A stretch of 64,000 bases of DNA from Latrodectus hesperus (taxonomy: Eukaryota > Arthropoda > Arachnida > Araneae > Theridiidae). The notes under the pieces are model-generated. The model saw nothing but the letters and a program-made list of their open reading frames with translations. It was not told where the DNA came from and did no database searches. Within the stretch, counting starts at the first letter, position 1. Each line of letters begins with the position of its first letter. Location: positions 19,794,997 to 19,858,996 of the forward strand of contig CM075857.1 of the NCBI GenBank assembly GCA_037975125.1, in the 5' to 3' direction. Below, one piece after another: positions 61,266 through 64,000 of the stretch. The position numbers and the translations under genes are program-made.

Positions 61266-62395
61266 CAGCCATAGTTTTTTCTGACATGTGTGAAATCCCC
61301 TTTTAACTGTTAAAAAAAGACGGTAAAAGGGATTACACAAAGATTTGATAACTTTTGTCATTTTATGGTTCTTTTTATGCACATGCTACTGTACTAATTG
61401 AACTGAAAAAGGAGATTTACTGTTTTAAATCGGTTCGGAATCACTAAAAACATAAAAGCCCGAAATAAAAATTAGATGCATAAAACGCTGAATAGAATAC
61501 CTAAGAGTACTTTTTTTCCTTTTTACCACTGTAAGATAATCACCATAACGAAAAAAAAATCGTAAATTACTGTCGTAAATATTTCGTTTACATGCATCGT
61601 ATATTGCTTAAAAATGTTTGCACTTTTAGAAACTACTAAAAATATAATAGAAACAATTTCTATTTACAGTTTATAAACTAAGTAATTATAACTGATTGAC
61701 AAAACTTATTTAAACGCCAATTTTTATTTTCTGGCGGCAACTGTTTATCCATACCATCGGCGATCGACTCCGTAGTATAATGTAATAGTACCTTTTTCAA
61801 TGAAACAAAATAAAATTTTGCTGTTTTTGGCTGCTTTTTGCGCTTGGTGATTTCTGACCGTAAATCTCCTTTTAGCCAACAAATTTATCACAAAGCACCA
61901 AACAGCTTTAGCTTTGTTCAGAATTTAGTTTTTTTACCATTGTTTATCACTTTTTGTCAGTTTTTGCACAAAAAAGTCTATTGGTATGTATTAGATTTCA
62001 AATAAAAGTTTAACCTAATAAAATCATCGTAACTACCTTATATTATTTTCGCTCCTTCGTAAAAAACAGGCTGTTTCTTAAGGATTATAGGCAGGAGTAT
62101 AATAGAAAAGTACCGACCTAAGTCCCGACTGTCAACTCATTATTATAGATGGATGTTTAAATGCCTTATACCAGTTTTAATCTGTGTCTAGCAATATGGG
62201 ATTAATATGTTATAATATTCGAAAAATTTATCAATTGAAATTCATTATGGAAATAGTTTTTGTTGGGAGAAGAGTATGAATAATAAGTAATTAAGTATCG
62301 ATTATTTCGATTCCTATTCATTACCAGATTCCCATACAAAATTTTAAGGATCTAATTATGTAATTATTATGTAACACATGTGCATATATTGAATA
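61266..62395. other. Spacer, no gene seen
   Basis: AT-rich DNA without recognised features. Confidence 0.5.
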
Positions 62396-62397
62396 TA

Positions 62398-63770
62398 CAC
62401 TACTGGCCATTTAAATTGCTACACCAAGAAGGAATGCAAATAACAGAACGATATTTATTGGACACATACATTATAGTGTAAAGAACAAGTGATTAGATTT
62501 ACAGGAAATTAGGATGTATAGATCTTGAGAAATCAGTACCCAGAGCAGCCACCTCTGGCTGCAATAACAGCATTTATCCGCCTAGGCATGGATTCAAACA
62601 GTTGTTGGCATGTACGGGGATCTCAGTCCATGCAGCTTCAACACTATGCCACAGTTTATCGACAGTAGTGGATGGTGAGTGATGGCGACCATTGACCACA
62701 CGTTCTCAATTGGTGACAGATCAGGAGAACGTTCTGGCCAGGGTAACAGTCGAACCTGTTCTGTATCAAGGAAGTTCAGAACAGTACGGGCAACATGCGG
62801 TCGTGCATTATCCTGTTGAAACAAAGTATTAGGGAGGCCTCGAAGATAGGGCAGAGCAACGGGCTTTAACACATCGGAAATGTAACGGTTCCTGTTCAAA
62901 GAGCCGGTAATGCGAACAAGAGGTGATCGAGACGTGTATCCAATGGCATTCCATACCATCACTCCAGCAGATGGGCCAGTATGGCGTTGTCCAATGCAAG
63001 CTGGCAATGCGCGTTCTCTACGATGCCTCCAAACACGGATGCGATCATCATGGTCCTGTATACAAAACCGAGATTCATCTGTACAGATGACATGATGCCA
63101 TTCCCGCGTCCAGGTTCGTCGCTGATCACACCATTGAAGGCGCTCCTGTTTGTGACGCAGCGTCAATGGTAGCCGAAGCCATGGTCTCCATGCTGCTGCA
63201 AACGTCGTCGAACTGTTCGAGCAGAAACTTGTTGCCTTGCAAATGACTCTATTTCTCGACTCAGGATTCGTGACGTGGCTGTACGATCCCTTGTGACCAT
63301 GCGGATAAGATGTCTGTCTTCTCTGCTGTTAGTGATGGGGGTCGCTGAGATCCTGCATGACGTTCCGTATGACTGTCCTGAAACCATCGATTCCATATTC
63401 TGCTAACAGTCATGGGGTCTCAACCGACGCGAGCAGCAATATTGCGGTACGATAAACCGCAATCCCGGTAGGCTATAATCCTTCCTCGATCAAAGTCAGA
63501 CACGTGCTGATAGGCATTTCTTCTTCTTACACGAGGCATTACAACATTTTTCTTTGCCGAAAACAACGTTGAAACGGAAATTGAGTATGAGAAAACTGCT
63601 GTTAAATCTCTGGTTTTATACACAATGAGATGTCGCTACTGTCGCCTGCTTTGTATGAATGCGCTGAAAATCTAATCATTTGCATATCACAGCAAGTTCT
63701 ACCTGTCATGCAAATTTCACGTATGTGGTGTATCGCTTTCCTGGTGTAGCAATTTTAATGGCCAGTAGTG
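62398..63770 (-). mobile_element. Tc1-family DNA transposon, second copy
   Basis: Same terminal repeats as the copy at 3440..4845. The left end starts CACTACTGGCCATTTAAATT at 62398 with TA before it. The right end finishes at 63770, where the expected TA reads CA. Orientation is opposite to the first copy. Length is 1373 bp. Confidence 0.92.
62533..63539 (-). pseudogene. Tc1 transposase, broken
   Basis: Start ATG at 63539 (MPRVRRRN). A TGA interrupts VG-DPMT where the first copy has CGA (VGRDPMT), a C-to-T change at a CpG. A frameshift follows further on. The catalytic half is open from 63166 to 62594: ICTDESRFC (Asp), QQDNARPH (Asp), SPIENVW (Glu), the DD34E triad. A deletion after VWSMV removes the AERLARHH segment and shifts the frame before the expected end at 62533. 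Confidence 0.9.
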
Positions 63771-64000
63771 CATATAATCTCTTTAAGGTGCAGAGAAGTA
63801 TTTTGATATCTTGTATCTTTCAGAAATGAGAATTAACTCACCTAAAATAACCACGCAATTTTATAAAACACAAATACAAACTATAGATTAACTAAACGAA
63901 AAAAATAAAATTCTATTAAAAATTTAAAATGCGTGTTATATTTTAGATAATTTTCGATTGTGTATGTGCTCTGGATTATATATATATATAATGTTGGGCT
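63771..64000. other. AT-rich end of window
   Basis: Nothing recognised apart from a short AT run near 63975. Confidence 0.5.

Noticed and set aside
1..64000. CRISPR arrays, operons, bacterial promoters and ribosome binding sites
   Set aside because: The window is from an animal nuclear genome. The direct repeats present are tandem duplications and microsatellites, not spaced arrays.

Overview
This is a very AT-rich, low-gene-density window from an animal nuclear genome. Intron-containing genes, many decayed DNA transposons and non-LTR retrotransposons, tRNA-derived SINE-like repeats and AT microsatellites all point to a metazoan. The Tc1 transposase sequences (proteins starting MPRVRRRN) and the non-LTR C-termini resemble those I know from orb-weaving spider genomes, so an arachnid, probably a spider, is my best guess. 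That is recognition from memory, not a search.

Only two genes look intact. They are paralogous membrane-anchored short-chain dehydrogenases of the RDH11/12/13/14 (retinol dehydrogenase) type, arranged head to head. The minus-strand gene has six exons within 13372..27583 and encodes 330 residues. The plus-strand gene has six exons within 33459..43607 and encodes 325 residues. All five introns sit at matching positions with matching phases (four phase 1, the last phase 0), and intron 3 is tiny in both, so the pair arose by duplication. A third, dead copy of the first exon and its upstream region, inverted, lies at about 54.7-57.9 kb. It has lost its start codon and splice donor and carries two nested transposons.

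Layout: 1.34-3.3 kb, truncated Harbinger-like repeat; 3.44-4.85 kb, Tc1 element; 4.9-8.1 kb, jockey-like non-LTR element (minus); 8.6-12.9 kb, tandem duplication, strong hairpin, SINE, non-LTR and Tc1 remnants; 13.4-27.6 kb, RDH gene A; 29.8-32.4 kb, complete Harbinger-like element with TIRs of about 115 bp; 33.5-43.6 kb, RDH gene B; 44.4-48 kb, Tc1, SINE and non-LTR remnants; 48.0-52.9 kb, two-gene PIF/Harbinger element (MADF/BESS-type protein plus transposase); 53.6-54.7 kb, SINE and Tc1 remnant; 54.7-57.9 kb, orphan exon-1 duplication with nested Tigger-like and RNase H-bearing insertions; 57.97-58.95 kb, another non-LTR 3' part; 60.4-61.3 kb, SINE-like sequence; 62.4-63.8 kb, second Tc1 copy, inverted relative to the first.

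I found no gene cluster that looks like a new enzymatic or defence system. The most informative material is the duplication history of the RDH genes, the record of nested insertions with readable target-site duplications, a non-LTR family with a GAA-type tail, and a few strong foldbacks. All positions and translations were read by eye. Splice sites are inferred from GT/AG consensus, frame continuity and agreement between the two paralogues.
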